In this document: positions 42,954 through 54,315 of the stretch, one piece after another
How the letters are laid out: every line of letters begins with the position of its first letter
Numbering within the stretch: position 1 is the first letter of the stretch
NCBI GenBank assembly: GCA_964496505.1
Contig: CAZBZV010000009.1
Span: forward strand, 1-64,000
DNA length: 64,000 nucleotides
From: JAABVY01 sp964496505
Lineage (GTDB): Bacteria > Zixibacteria > MSB-5A5 > JAABVY01
Direction of reading: 5' to 3'
Position numbers and translations under genes: made by a program
The notes under the pieces: model-generated
Databases searched by the model: none
Seen by the model: the letters and a program-made list of their open reading frames with translations, nothing else
Told to the model about the DNA's origin: nothing

Positions 42954-44750
42954 TTATGCCCGATTTCGCGCAGCGGCCAAAATAAGTGATAGTAATAGAT
43001 TAAACCTGGAACTGCTTAAAGGTTTGTGAAGGAGCTGTCTTAAATAATCCAAATCCATTATGCCGGATAGAGAGTCCGCCCGATTAAAGGATGTCAGGGC
43101 ATAATCGAGGATACCACGTTCGACCGCCTCCGGTTTGTATGCCCCGGGAAGTACGATTCTTCGAATTTTCCTCAGCAGGGCCGGATGTCTCTTCATGAGT
43201 CCTTTCAACATTAGTTTTGATCTGACTTTTGCAGAATCAGGTCTTGCACTGTAATCGGCATACACTATATCGAGGAGGCACAGATTACACATTTTCAAAA
43301 ATCGGCTCATGAGTTTAAGCCCGGTTTTAAATCTGTCAGGAATACCGAGGGCATAAATATAGAACGGTATCGCTTCAAACGGCGTCTGGGTCCAGAAAAA
43401 ATAGCGGCTGCGATCCTCGCCTTCATATCCGAAGTTGGTGAGATAATCGAAGACCGTATAATAAAAATATTTTTCTTTCCAGCTCTCGGCTGGATAGTCT
43501 GATATTTCCGGTTCGAATTCATCAATTAAATCCGCTATCTCAAGTCCCAGCAGTTGTTTCAAATCCTCCTCATCAAAAACGGCAGGTGTATGAAATACCT
43601 GCTGCAGGAAATGATCTTCCGATTTAATCCCGGCCTGTGATCTGTATGGTGTCTTCATAGAAGCTCCGCCGTCACCCGTATAGAAATCGGCGCCATAAGG
43701 CAGTCTCTCTAAGACAGCTTTGTAAAGGCCCAGGGCATTGGCCATTACCACATTGTTCAATCCCGGTTTGATTTCCGCAATTTTTTCGTAATCCTCAAAT
43801 CCCGGTTTTTCCAGTTGGATTTTCATGAATTCAACATTCAGCGAATCTGCCACTTTTTCCGCAACGCTGACATCGTATGAATTACTGCGGGAGTGATTAA
43901 TCGAACTTGCCGCCAGTATATCCACCTCAGCCATCTTCAAAGTGCCAAGCACAGCACGTGAATCCAGACCGCCCGACAGCGCGATAACTGCCCTTTCGGA
44001 TATATTTGATTCGTTCCGATTAATAACTGCCCGTTTTGCCTCAAATAATAATTTCTCGGCACACTCATCTATTAGTGATTCATCGTGAAGAGTATTAATA
44101 TCCCATTGATAATATCGGACAGGCGCTGAATGGGCTTTTTTGACTTCTGTTTTTATGTAGGAAGCGTATGGCAGCCTCTTAATGCCCGAATAAATCGTCC
44201 TCTCTCCAAGCGGGTAACGAAGCATCAAAAACTGGGCAGTTCCGAAAAGATCAAACTCAGAGACATCATTCAGCTTTTGCACGAATGATATCTCTCTTGA
44301 AAGAGTAAGGCCGTTGGACGATTCGGCATAGTATAGCGGCAGTTTTCCAAGAGCGTCGTTTGCAATTAGCAGCCTTTGATTGGGCTTATCGATTGCGGCA
44401 AACCAGAACTCGCCATCAAGCTCGACCAGCTTCTCCTTCAAAAAGCGAGGGAGATTGGATGCATTACCCCGAAAGGTATTCTCTGCTATGGCCTTCAGGA
44501 TTGCAGATATATCATTCTCATCGCGGTTGTATATTTTGCCCTCCAGAAATACTACAAAATCGCCTGAATCATATTTGGAAACCGGATAGCCCTTATATCC
44601 TGAGAAACCGATTATAGTATTCTTATCCTCATACAGGATTTCAGAATGATAGCCGTGAAAGAAACGCATTTCTTTTAACCTTGCCTCGAATCTCGCTGCA
44701 ATTTGCGCGTTCATATTGGCTCTGGAAAATAGAAGGGAAAGTCCGGGCAT
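42954..44750 (-). CDS. Asparagine-synthase-like protein lacking the glutaminase cysteine
   Basis: 598 residues from the ATG at 44750, which has AAAGGA upstream; an earlier in-frame ATG at 44801 has none. The N-terminal half resembles a class II glutamine amidotransferase (FLEGKIYNRDENDI, ELDGEFWFAAID, ANDALGKLPLYY), but the sequence after Met is PGLSLLF without the nucleophile Cys2. The C-terminal half has the PP-loop ALSGGLDSRAVLG (about 270) and GDGGASM. It probably uses ammonia or makes an amide/adenylate other than asparagine, as in some surface-polysaccharide or peptide loci. Separated from groL by a terminator. Confidence 0.72.
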   Translation of the reverse strand: MPGLSLLFSRANMNAQIAARFEARLKEMRFFHGYHSEILYEDKNTIIGFSGYKGYPVSKYDSGDFVVFLEGKIYNRDENDISAILKAIAENTFRGNASNLPRFLKEKLVELDGEFWFAAIDKPNQRLLIANDALGKLPLYYAESSNGLTLSREISFVQKLNDVSEFDLFGTAQFLMLRYPLGERTIYSGIKRLPYASYIKTEVKKAHSAPVRYYQWDINTLHDESLIDECAEKLLFEAKRAVINRNESNISERAVIALSGGLDSRAVLGTLKMAEVDILAASSINHSRSNSYDVSVAEKVADSLNVEFMKIQLEKPGFEDYEKIAEIKPGLNNVVMANALGLYKAVLERLPYGADFYTGDGGASMKTPYRSQAGIKSEDHFLQQVFHTPAVFDEEDLKQLLGLEIADLIDEFEPEISDYPAESWKEKYFYYTVFDYLTNFGYEGEDRSRYFFWTQTPFEAIPFYIYALGIPDRFKTGLKLMSRFLKMCNLCLLDIVYADYSARPDSAKVRSKLMLKGLMKRHPALLRKIRRIVLPGAYKPEAVERGILDYALTSFNRADSLSGIMDLDYLRQLLHKPLSSSRFNLLLSLILAAARNRA

Positions 44751-44831
44751 ATAATCCTTTTTTGTATCGAAATGCTGTGATGATTTTATCGAATAGCGCA
44801 TAAATTGTCAACTAAACATATCAATCGCAAT

Positions 44832-44862
44832 AAAAAAGCCCTGCAATGAAGCAGGGCCTTTC
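44832..44862 (-). terminator. Intrinsic terminator of groSL
   Basis: On the minus strand GGCCCTGC / GCAGGGC stem with a six-base loop followed by TTTTTTA. Located 24 bases past the groL stop. Confidence 0.85.
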
Positions 44863-44885
44863 TATCATTAAATGCGGATTTTCGA

Positions 44886-46532
<1,647 letters not shown>

Positions 46533-46552
46533 AGTATATCATCTCCTTTTAA

Positions 46553-46843
46553 TTAATCTTTCACAACTGCCAGAATATCTGATTCACGCATGATCAAGAG
46601 GTCTTTGTCATCGACCCTGACCTCGGAGCCTGAATACTTGCCGTAGAGAATCTTGTCGCCCACGGATACTTCCATGTTGATCTTATTGCCATCGTCGGTC
46701 ATACGGCCTGAACCGATTGCAATAATCTTACCCTCCTGGGGCCTTTCCTTGGCGGTATCGGGAATAATAATCCCGCCCTTTTTAACCTCGGCGGGCTCCA
46801 TTGGCTCAACCAGAACCCTGTCTGCCAAAGGCTGAATGTTCAT
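46553..46843 (-). CDS. groS: Co-chaperonin GroES
   Basis: 96 residues, full length. Starts NIQPLADRVLVEP, mobile loop region KKGGIIIPDTAKERPQEG, and ends ESDILAVVK. ATG with AAGGAGG. First gene of groS-groL, expressed from a CIRCE-controlled promoter about 65 bases upstream. Confidence 0.96.
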   Translation of the reverse strand: MNIQPLADRVLVEPMEPAEVKKGGIIIPDTAKERPQEGKIIAIGSGRMTDDGNKINMEVSVGDKILYGKYSGSEVRVDDKDLLIMRESDILAVVKD

Positions 46844-46908
46844 GCGAACCTCCTTATTTTTAATAACTTAACTTATAATATCGGACTTTATTTATCCATT
46901 TCACTTTA

Positions 46909-46935
46909 TTAGCACTCGCTTAATATGAGTGCTAA
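46909..46935 (-). promoter_or_regulatory. CIRCE operator (HrcA site)
   Basis: Perfect inverted repeat TTAGCACTC-N9-GAGTGCTAA at 46909-46935. This is the HrcA repressor site of heat-shock operons and lies upstream of groS. It overlaps the stop codon region of the antiporter gene (stop at 46932-46934). hrcA itself is not in the window. Confidence 0.95.
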
Positions 46936-48248
46936 CAGCGAGCCAATATAAAAGTTCCAAATAAAAAATCAAGTGCGATTTGTAGGTTTTTTTGAGAATT
47001 TTTAATCCGGGCTGGACTTTGCCGATTTTTTCTGCCATACAACTTAGTAAAAGGCATATCCGTAGCACCATGCATGATAATCGAGGCAAAAATGATAAAG
47101 CTTCCTACAGCCCAGACCTTAAGCTCTCCGGTTCTTTCGAAGGCGAGAGTTGAATAAAATATTGCCGCCACGCCGATGGGCCCGAACCATCCGGCAAACA
47201 GATTGTCCCCCAGGGTCCTGAATTGTCCGATAAGCTTTTTTGTCAGCAGGAGCGCCGGAAGACGGCGGAGAAGAAGAATTGCCGCCGCCAAAACCATAAG
47301 CGGCCAGCCGAATTCAAACCATTGATGCCAGGGTAAGATCAGCCCGAAGAGAAAAAATATCGGCAGGTCGACAAAACGTTTTATAATTTCCTCTATATGT
47401 TCAGCTTTTGGATCAAATTTCTCGCCGATTACTAGGTTCATGGTTACGCCTGAGGCAAAAACCGCCAGGAGAGCATCGCTGTGCAAAAGCTTGACCATTC
47501 CCAGAGTTGCCAGGGCGGTTGACAGCGCAATTGCTATTAGGGAGCGCCTTTCAACATCGGGATGAATTTCCGTCCATAATAAAAGCCTGCCAATTATATA
47601 ACCCAGAATTATCCCGGCGGCTACCGCACCAATGGTCTCCCATAGAATCACTCTTAGAACCAGATCTCTGACTGCCTCCATCGAAGGAAGATCCATAAAT
47701 AGTATCGGGATCATCACAAATGGAAATGCCAGGGCATCATTGGCGGCAGATTCAGCCGAGATCAGGTGCCGTACACCCTTTGGGATATTCTCTTCAGCCG
47801 TCTCACCGGTGACAATTGTACCAGCCACTACAGGATCGGTGGGAGCCACACATGCCCCGATCAATAGAGCTGTCCAGATCGGCAATCCAATGAAAAGATA
47901 AGTCAGAAATCCGCTTACCAGCCACATCAGGGGAAGCACTATTAAAATGAGCACAAACATATCCTTGCGGTTGTCGGGAATGAAGCTGTTAGGCAGTCTA
48001 AATGCGATTCCGATCAATGTGATTGCGATAGTTATCCTGGCGATTTCCTTCAGTATGATTATGGGATCTCCCCAATTGCCCAATTCCAGTAATCCCAGAG
48101 CTGATGGCCCGGCAATGAAGCCGAATGCCAGGGCGACAATGGGCTCGGAAATAAAGAAGTTGATCTTGAAATAATTGCTGAACAGCTCCAGAAGCAGGAG
48201 CATCCCGCCCAGAACCATCAGCAGAATATTCAATTCATTGGTAGACAT
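46932..48248 (-). CDS. NhaP/CPA1-type Na+/H+ antiporter
   Basis: 438 residues, about 12 membrane helices. The ion-binding region shows GACVAPTDPVVAGTIVTG and HLISAESAANDALAFPFV (the ND pair of electrogenic-type CPA1 proteins) and an Arg/Lys near LLLRRLPALLLTKK. Exchanges Na+ (or K+) for H+ across the inner membrane. No RCK or cyclic-nucleotide domain at its end. Same strand as groSL, with the gro promoter/CIRCE at its 3' end. Confidence 0.82.
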   Translation of the reverse strand: MSTNELNILLMVLGGMLLLLELFSNYFKINFFISEPIVALAFGFIAGPSALGLLELGNWGDPIIILKEIARITIAITLIGIAFRLPNSFIPDNRKDMFVLILIVLPLMWLVSGFLTYLFIGLPIWTALLIGACVAPTDPVVAGTIVTGETAEENIPKGVRHLISAESAANDALAFPFVMIPILFMDLPSMEAVRDLVLRVILWETIGAVAAGIILGYIIGRLLLWTEIHPDVERRSLIAIALSTALATLGMVKLLHSDALLAVFASGVTMNLVIGEKFDPKAEHIEEIIKRFVDLPIFFLFGLILPWHQWFEFGWPLMVLAAAILLLRRLPALLLTKKLIGQFRTLGDNLFAGWFGPIGVAAIFYSTLAFERTGELKVWAVGSFIIFASIIMHGATDMPFTKLYGRKNRQSPARIKNSQKNLQIALDFLFGTFILARC

Positions 48249-48352
48249 AATTTATTTATGACTGCATTAAAAACCAAATTCACTGAACTCCACCCTTTAT
48301 ATCAAGTATAGTGGATTTTAATACAGGGACAAGCCGTAATTGCTGTTGATAT

Positions 48353-48385
48353 AAAAAAGCCCGCTATGAATATGCGGGCTTTTTT
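48353..48385. terminator. Bidirectional intrinsic terminator
   Basis: AAAAAAGCCCGC / GCGGGCTTTTTT with a nine-base loop, ending the 48405-50951 gene. Confidence 0.85.
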
Positions 48386-48404
48386 ACTTATACAGCTCTA
48401 TTTA

Positions 48405-50951
48405 TTAACAATCGGGAATTCCATCACCGTTAGTATCGCAGGGCGAGAAACCTCCGATAAAGACATAATTGATTACCCATACGGCATCGGAGACATTGAC
48501 AGTGCCGTCACAGTTGGCGTCTCCGGCCTCGTATGGTTCGGGCGGATCGCCGCCGATAAAGACGTAGTTTATGATCCAGACCGCATCGCTGATATTTACT
48601 CCTTGGTCGCCATTGGCATCCCCGCATACATAGACAGGGCCTTCCCAGGTCGGCACCAGAGTGCGCAGAGCCCATGAATCGAGAATTATGCAGGGCTCCA
48701 TGCCCGGGCCTTCCATGGCATTGAATATAATCGCTCCCGGTCCGGGGGCAGTAACCGCCCCGACAGGCACAACATATTCACCGGGCCCGGTTATCTCAAT
48801 TATCTGATCCGGTATTGACGCCGAGGGACACTGCACCAGCAAAATACCTGGCTGGAGAACATCCAGCACGTTTATATAAATCTCCATATCATCCCACCAG
48901 GGATTGTAATCCTCAGCCAAAAATTCGCCCTGGAAAATTTCCACGCCTCCGCAGGGACCAATCATCATCGGCAGTTCGCTGAGCGGGAATCCATCCATGT
49001 GTATTCCCGGCACACTGTAGAATGGCGCCATGATTTCACTGAATTCAAGGGGCGAGTTATCATTTCCGCCGTTGGAAATATTTGCAAAGAGAATGCCGTT
49101 GCTGGGGCTGTCGGCTGCCGCGCTCTGTTTATGGCTGACATCTACCGTCACGCTGAACTGGCCGTTGTCATTGTGAATCCAGAACACGCCGGTCGAACCT
49201 TCGGGTACTTTATGTACCCTCTCATCATTTCCGGGCTCATAACCTGCGCTTCCGGGAAGGTTCCAGTTCCATTTTTTGACCTTGGTTTTGGAACCATCGG
49301 CCTGTTCTTCATAGAGGGTGACATTACCGCATCCGCCCTCACCTTTGAATTTCAATTTAATCTCGCCTCCCGGAGGCACCTTGACCTTCTTCCAATCACA
49401 ATATTTCTTGAACTGGTAGCGCACCCAGCTTGGCGAACCGCCGGAGATCGAACTGTCGGCATCTGATATTAATGAGGAATCTTCGGCAAGCAGCGAATCC
49501 AGTATGGGGATCCATGGATGCTGCGGACCCACCGAGTCCTTTATGTCCTCAATTCGGTCTTTATGTGCCTGAACCGTGTCACGAAACGCCTCCAGCCATC
49601 TGCGGTAATGGCTTCTGGCGCTGTCTACCGCGCTTTCATAATCATCGCCCGCGGCCAGACGTTCGATTTTCTTGAGAAGAAACGGACTTCCGGCGCCATC
49701 GCCCCATCCCAGGGCATCGGAACTGGCGGCCGAGTTGGCATGTATTTCAGTTTTATTCTTATCGTTCAGGTTTTTGAGCGAGTCTATTATCTGTCCCCCA
49801 AAGCACTGGGTCATCTCGTCATACATATACTTGCAGCAGGAATCGATCAGCTTTTGCTGCTGTTCTCTCAATTCTCCCCCGTCAAGATAGTTGGTATCGA
49901 GGAGCACTATTCCATCCCCGTCCTCACCGTGATTTGAGACCATTTTCTGCACAGTGGCATCTTTGCCGTTGCGTGAGCATTCGGCGATTTTGCGGGCGAT
50001 CTCGTCATGAGCTGCCTGAATATTTGCCTCGGTAGCCGAGGCAACCATCGAATCGGGAATTTCCGAGGTGTCGCCGCTGTTGCCGTCATAATAGATGACC
50101 TTGACATTTTGCGGACAGTAGTTTTCGTTGTTTACCTTGTGCTTGTAGAGATTTTCGATATCTTCCCAGAATCCGGGATGGTTGTTGGCGGCATCACCGC
50201 CGCCGCTTATCAGGATTCCGAATTTGCAGGAATCGCAGTCGCGGGACTGGTTGATATCGAACTTCTTATCTTCATCTTTTGGCAGGTATGGATCGAATTT
50301 GCCTTCGTTAATTAATTCATACCCGGTAGCGTCTATAGAAATATAAACCGTGTCATCAGGATAAATCGGATTAGGATTCGGGATAAGCGAAACCGTTCCG
50401 GTCACCAGCACCATACCGCCGTACCAGTAATCCAGCGGAGGCAGAGCGCCTTCGATAAATATGATTGTATGCTGGGGCATAAGCTCGCGCGAGATATAGC
50501 GGGCGTAGTTGGTGACCAGTTTGCTGTCGTTACCTTCGGAAAATTCACCAAGAACATTGACAACCTGGTCCTCGACCGCCTGCATATTAGCATACAAATC
50601 CGGTATGCTGTAATACAGCTCCATTACCCGGATTATCCCGGTCATGCTGGGGTGAAATGTGCACTCGTATTCGTAATATCCGGGATTATTGAAGGTGTAG
50701 CTGTACGATTCTCCCGGAGCCAGCGTTCCGGAATCCCAGATACCGTCAAGCGAGGTTGAGGTGTGGTTTACGGTATGATTATTGGTCCAGCGCACTGTTG
50801 CGCCTGTTTCGACTGCAAGATCAGCGGGATCGAAATTGAATCCCGGAATCGAAACATCGATAATCTGAGCGTTAAGGCTCAGGGGAATCATGAGGAGCAG
50901 AAATGCAAAAATTACTCCCCGGATGTGAATTGATTTGGATGTAGTATTCAC
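48405..50951 (-). CDS. Secreted cupredoxin plus legumain/caspase-like protein with dockerin tail
   Basis: 848 residues from the GTG at 50951, preceded by GGGAGG; the in-frame TTG at 50963 has no site. Signal peptide to about 28. Residues 30-108 are a plastocyanin-like type 1 copper domain with ligands His63 (NNHTVNHT), Cys97, His100 and Met103 (YECTFHPSMTG). From about 240 a C13/caspase-like domain: KFGILISGGGDAANNH, candidate catalytic His341 in VSNHGEDGDG and Cys383 in MTQCFGGQIID, then HANSAASSDALGWGDG. A lectin-like/beta segment follows and the dockerin tail ends DGDGIPDC. Domain calls are by motif only. Single gene with its own terminator. Confidence 0.7.
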   Translation of the reverse strand: MNTTSKSIHIRGVIFAFLLLMIPLSLNAQIIDVSIPGFNFDPADLAVETGATVRWTNNHTVNHTSTSLDGIWDSGTLAPGESYSYTFNNPGYYEYECTFHPSMTGIIRVMELYYSIPDLYANMQAVEDQVVNVLGEFSEGNDSKLVTNYARYISRELMPQHTIIFIEGALPPLDYWYGGMVLVTGTVSLIPNPNPIYPDDTVYISIDATGYELINEGKFDPYLPKDEDKKFDINQSRDCDSCKFGILISGGGDAANNHPGFWEDIENLYKHKVNNENYCPQNVKVIYYDGNSGDTSEIPDSMVASATEANIQAAHDEIARKIAECSRNGKDATVQKMVSNHGEDGDGIVLLDTNYLDGGELREQQQKLIDSCCKYMYDEMTQCFGGQIIDSLKNLNDKNKTEIHANSAASSDALGWGDGAGSPFLLKKIERLAAGDDYESAVDSARSHYRRWLEAFRDTVQAHKDRIEDIKDSVGPQHPWIPILDSLLAEDSSLISDADSSISGGSPSWVRYQFKKYCDWKKVKVPPGGEIKLKFKGEGGCGNVTLYEEQADGSKTKVKKWNWNLPGSAGYEPGNDERVHKVPEGSTGVFWIHNDNGQFSVTVDVSHKQSAAADSPSNGILFANISNGGNDNSPLEFSEIMAPFYSVPGIHMDGFPLSELPMMIGPCGGVEIFQGEFLAEDYNPWWDDMEIYINVLDVLQPGILLVQCPSASIPDQIIEITGPGEYVVPVGAVTAPGPGAIIFNAMEGPGMEPCIILDSWALRTLVPTWEGPVYVCGDANGDQGVNISDAVWIINYVFIGGDPPEPYEAGDANCDGTVNVSDAVWVINYVFIGGFSPCDTNGDGIPDC

Positions 50952-51149
50952 GTAGCCTCCCAAAGTGAGATAGTTGGTTTTATTTCAATATCAGGCGTAG
51001 ATAGCGAATGTATTCTGCTTCTTGGACTTAAGATAGAATTTTAAGTCTATAAGTCAAGAACAATTGTAATCTTGATAAAAGTGGTCGGGATAGGTAGGTG
51101 AGCATCTCTTCAATTCCTGCGCCTCAGAAATTGACGTAACCTTATTTGT

Positions 51150-51183
51150 ATCCCGGGCGCACCAGGAGGTACGTCCAGCACAA
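51150..51183. repeat. GGGCGCACC-family repeat fragment
   Basis: GGGCGCACCAGGAGGTACGT followed by CCAGCAC matches the right half of the units at 40066-40131 and 52432-52556. Non-coding, between two exported-protein genes. Confidence 0.65.
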
Positions 51184-51197
51184 GAATCAGTTTAATC

Positions 51198-52238
51198 CTA
51201 CTCCTGCTCCAATATTCCTGGGATTGGAAAATGGCATGGACTTAATCTATAATGAAATTCCTCGCCCACGATCCCAATCGATTTAATCTTGCCATCGTGA
51301 TCCAATGAAACATGCCATCTTGAAATACGGTCTGTGACGGTTGTTGAGAATAAGGCGCGATTAATAGAGATTGCTGTCAGATAGATGTCAGTTCCCTGTG
51401 ATGTTTCAGATTTTATCGTTATAAAATCTAAACCACTCTCCTGTTCAAAAAATATACTATTTGCCTCAGCGGTTTCTTTATATTCATCATTCACTTCAAG
51501 ACATTTATTATACCCAGATCTCAATTTGCCATAGTCTTTCAAATTATCCAAATACAGAGCACCATAATATATATCAAATCCAGGCAGGTCACAGATTCCA
51601 CATGAAAATATTAGGTCACTCATAACGGCTTCTTCTGCAGATTCTACAAAAACTATTTCCCTATTATCGCCAACATGGAGCTTTATTAGGAGTTTCGCAA
51701 GACATGCGTCTGATATCGGCAAAATATCTGGATTATCTGTAATCATTCTATTGAAATTCTTTTTAAGCATCTCTCCTCTATTAAAACCATTTAATTGATA
51801 GAACTTATCATTAGATTTATCGATGCCTATATAAAATGTATTTCCTCCTGCAAGAGGACTAAAGTACTCCAATAAAATAAAATCAGGTGCCTCTGGAAAA
51901 AAATACTCGGCTTGCATTCTCAACCTGTCAGCCGCAATCGGCATATCCTCGTCCTTTAGAAAGTAGTCCAAAACTCTTGCAAATTCCTTTCTCTTTTCCA
52001 TGCCTCCATAAATGGAAGGAATTGAATCTTCTGTTGAATAATATGACGTTTGTCCCGTGTAGGTATTAGATGTGTCCTCCATATATTGTTCGCTTATGAA
52101 AGTAAAGTCATGAACAATATATTTGCAGCTATTATTCCATTCTATAACGGTGTAGGGTAACGGTTGTGAGAATGAAACCCGCATTATAGATGGCAGCGTG
52201 AGCAGCATGATAGTTGCTAATGTAATTTTTTTTATCAT
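51198..52238 (-). CDS. Exported hypothetical protein
   Basis: 346 residues. Signal peptide MIKKITLATIMLLTLPSIM... ending SFSQ. The body is beta-rich with scattered Cys (NNSCKYIV, DACLAKLL, SCGICDLPG, KCLEV, LSPCHF). No family recognised. It lacks the dockerin tail of its neighbours. Single gene; upstream region is repeat-rich. Confidence 0.55.
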   Translation of the reverse strand: MIKKITLATIMLLTLPSIMRVSFSQPLPYTVIEWNNSCKYIVHDFTFISEQYMEDTSNTYTGQTSYYSTEDSIPSIYGGMEKRKEFARVLDYFLKDEDMPIAADRLRMQAEYFFPEAPDFILLEYFSPLAGGNTFYIGIDKSNDKFYQLNGFNRGEMLKKNFNRMITDNPDILPISDACLAKLLIKLHVGDNREIVFVESAEEAVMSDLIFSCGICDLPGFDIYYGALYLDNLKDYGKLRSGYNKCLEVNDEYKETAEANSIFFEQESGLDFITIKSETSQGTDIYLTAISINRALFSTTVTDRISRWHVSLDHDGKIKSIGIVGEEFHYRLSPCHFPIPGILEQE

Positions 52239-52563
52239 AAATCACTCCATCTCAAGCAATCTATTCGGTGCAGGGTCCCCGTGGTCCTGCCTATGCTCCG
52301 GGTGACCCGATCTTCAGATCGGGCTTATACATTGAAATCTATCCCAAGCTAAAGCTTGGGGCACCCTGAAAGAGGAATTGTCTTCACGCCCAAAGCCAGT
52401 TTGAGCGTGCCACCCAATTCACTCAATTCGTGCGCCGGGTTCTTCTGAACATCATCGTCCTTCGCCGCGACTTCTGGGCGCACCGGGAGGTACGCCCAGC
52501 ACGATAAAGGTTTTCCCCACTTCGTGCGCGGCGTACGTCCTCGTGCGCCGCGTGAAATATCAA
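52239..52563. repeat. Repeat-packed intergenic region
   Basis: 325 bases. 52300-52365 is a GGGTGCCCC-family unit in the same orientation as 859-928 (GATCTTCAGATCGGG ... CCCAAGCTAAAGCTTGGG). 52432-52556 holds two facing GTGCGCC/GGGCGCACC units (ACTTCTGGGCGCACCGGGAG, then GTGCGCGGCGTACGTCCTCG). No gene seen. Confidence 0.75.
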
Positions 52564-53829
52564 TTACAATCCCGCGGTCAGCATGAAATAAAACCAGGTG
52601 CCGGTATCGGAATAGGGGCTTTGCCAGTCCTCTGACGGAAAAAAGAGCGATAATCCGCCCTGGGCGTCGAGGTTTTCATAAATATTGTATTTAGCCGTGA
52701 AATCGACCTCGTTGCCAATCGCATTTGACATGGCATCTCCAGTTGGATAGCCAAAAGTATGATAGTCTTCCATTGTTCTGAAATAATGGAAATCGAAGCC
52801 GAACCACCATTTATCGGTTAACATTGCGGACGCTCTTACAAAAAGATCCATCAGGCCCTCGAACGGATTGCTTACAAAATAATCCATATATCCACGAAAA
52901 GCATGCCCGGTAGCATAAAGATTGTTATAGGTGTTCAACTCTTCCGGATTGGTGCCGTCATCGCCGGATGTGATATCCACCCCGACCGCAATACGCGGTT
53001 TGGCGTTATTGTCTACAAAAGTGTATCCCAGTTCAGCCGCAACCATATAGGCCTTTACAGTTTCGACATTTATCATGTCATACTCGCCGCCCTGATAGGC
53101 AAAATCCAGGTTAAAATCAAGCCCGTATTCGGTCTGGCGATGATAATATGTTCCGACCGTGTAACGCGCAATCGTGGCCTTGCCTGAGCCGGGACGGGAT
53201 TCCTGATGATCGTAATCCAGGATTCCAAAGAGATGGAAATGATTGTTCAGCCATCTTGTATAAAGGCCGTAGAGATGATGGTCTCCGGCACGCGGCGGAG
53301 TATTAAATCCGCGTTCGACAATCTTCATCAGGAAGACATCTAACGACATAAAACCGCCGTCATATCCCAACCGCAGTCCGTCGAAGGTCCGTCCCACATT
53401 ACTCCATCCCACAGCCCCGATAACACGCTGGCGTCCGTATTTGGCCTCGAAACGTCCGATCTGCATCCAGCCGCCCTCCATGCCGGGAAGCATGAATTTG
53501 ATAAAGGCCTGATGAACTCCAAGGTTGTTGTCATTGGAAAGACCGGCTGAATTTGTGCCCAAATTTCGGGAATCCTGTATTTGCAAATAGACAATTGTAT
53601 TTTCTATACGTGAAAATTCAAGACCCAGGCGTGTTCTCAGGTATGATCTTTCCACCATATCTGTGTTGGAATTGAAATCTTTGCCGTCAACCTCGGTGCG
53701 CTCACGAATCGTGCCATCGATAATAAGCCCGTCTGTGACCTCGATTCCCTGACCATTGACAAATGACGGCAGGATCAGCAATGACAGGGTAAACAGCATT
53801 ATATTGAGCAGGCGTTTTGATAATCTCAT
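52564..53829 (-). CDS. Alginate-export-type outer-membrane beta-barrel protein
   Basis: 421 residues. Signal peptide to about 26 (ends FVNGQG). The rest alternates polar and hydrophobic residues with many aromatic turns (LRTRLGLEFSRIENTIVYLQ, QIGRFEAKYGRQRVIGAVGW, LYGLYTRWLNNHFHLFG) and ends in the aromatic WFYFMLTAGL, as in 16-18-strand barrels of the AlgE-like alginate-export family. Located in the outer membrane. Substrate unknown. Just upstream of the dsr locus, opposite strand. Confidence 0.75.
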   Translation of the reverse strand: MRLSKRLLNIMLFTLSLLILPSFVNGQGIEVTDGLIIDGTIRERTEVDGKDFNSNTDMVERSYLRTRLGLEFSRIENTIVYLQIQDSRNLGTNSAGLSNDNNLGVHQAFIKFMLPGMEGGWMQIGRFEAKYGRQRVIGAVGWSNVGRTFDGLRLGYDGGFMSLDVFLMKIVERGFNTPPRAGDHHLYGLYTRWLNNHFHLFGILDYDHQESRPGSGKATIARYTVGTYYHRQTEYGLDFNLDFAYQGGEYDMINVETVKAYMVAAELGYTFVDNNAKPRIAVGVDITSGDDGTNPEELNTYNNLYATGHAFRGYMDYFVSNPFEGLMDLFVRASAMLTDKWWFGFDFHYFRTMEDYHTFGYPTGDAMSNAIGNEVDFTAKYNIYENLDAQGGLSLFFPSEDWQSPYSDTGTWFYFMLTAGL

Positions 53830-54315
53830 GGTTCCCTCTCTATGGTATGTGATTTAATATTTTTCTGCCTAATGTCTCGAATTTTATGACGTTTTAAATT
53901 GATTTATGTCAAAAAAACAAATGCGGATTATAAAGTCAACAAGAAGGTTTTTGAGGGTTTCGGCATTATTTAAAATTGCTCTTTCAATCGGGTGCCCCAA
54001 GCTTCAGCTTGGGAGAAATATGATCTAATAAGCAGCCCAATCTAAAGGGAGTATTGATAAACCCGCGATAATGCTGAAAAGTGCTTTTATACTGTCATTC
54101 TGAGGGAGCCCAGCGACCGAAGAATCTCTCATGAATCATAAAGATTCTTCGCTTCGCTCAGAATGACATTTGGTGGACACAGGCTTTTTTCAACAAGCCC
54201 TAAAGATTGTGTCACCCACATCGCAAAATGACGACAATAAAATCCCGGAAAAGAGCCTGACATCAAGGCCTATATTGCGTATAATGGGGGAGGAACGAAA
54301 AGCAGCGAGGGTTAG
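53830..54315. repeat. Repeat-containing intergenic region
   Basis: 486 bases. The left part should hold the promoter of the barrel gene. A truncated GGGTGCCCC-family unit starts at 53990 (GGGTGCCCCAAGCTTCAGCT) and loses its right end near 54052. A TCATTCTGAG repeat is at 54094-54167. The ribosome site GAGGG of the next gene ends the region. Confidence 0.65.
54094..54167. repeat. TCATTCTGAG palindromic repeat, copy 4 (inverted)
   Basis: GTCATTCTGAGGGAGCCCAG ... CTTCGCTCAGAATGAC, in the opposite orientation to copies 1 and 3. 74 bp. Confidence 0.85.
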
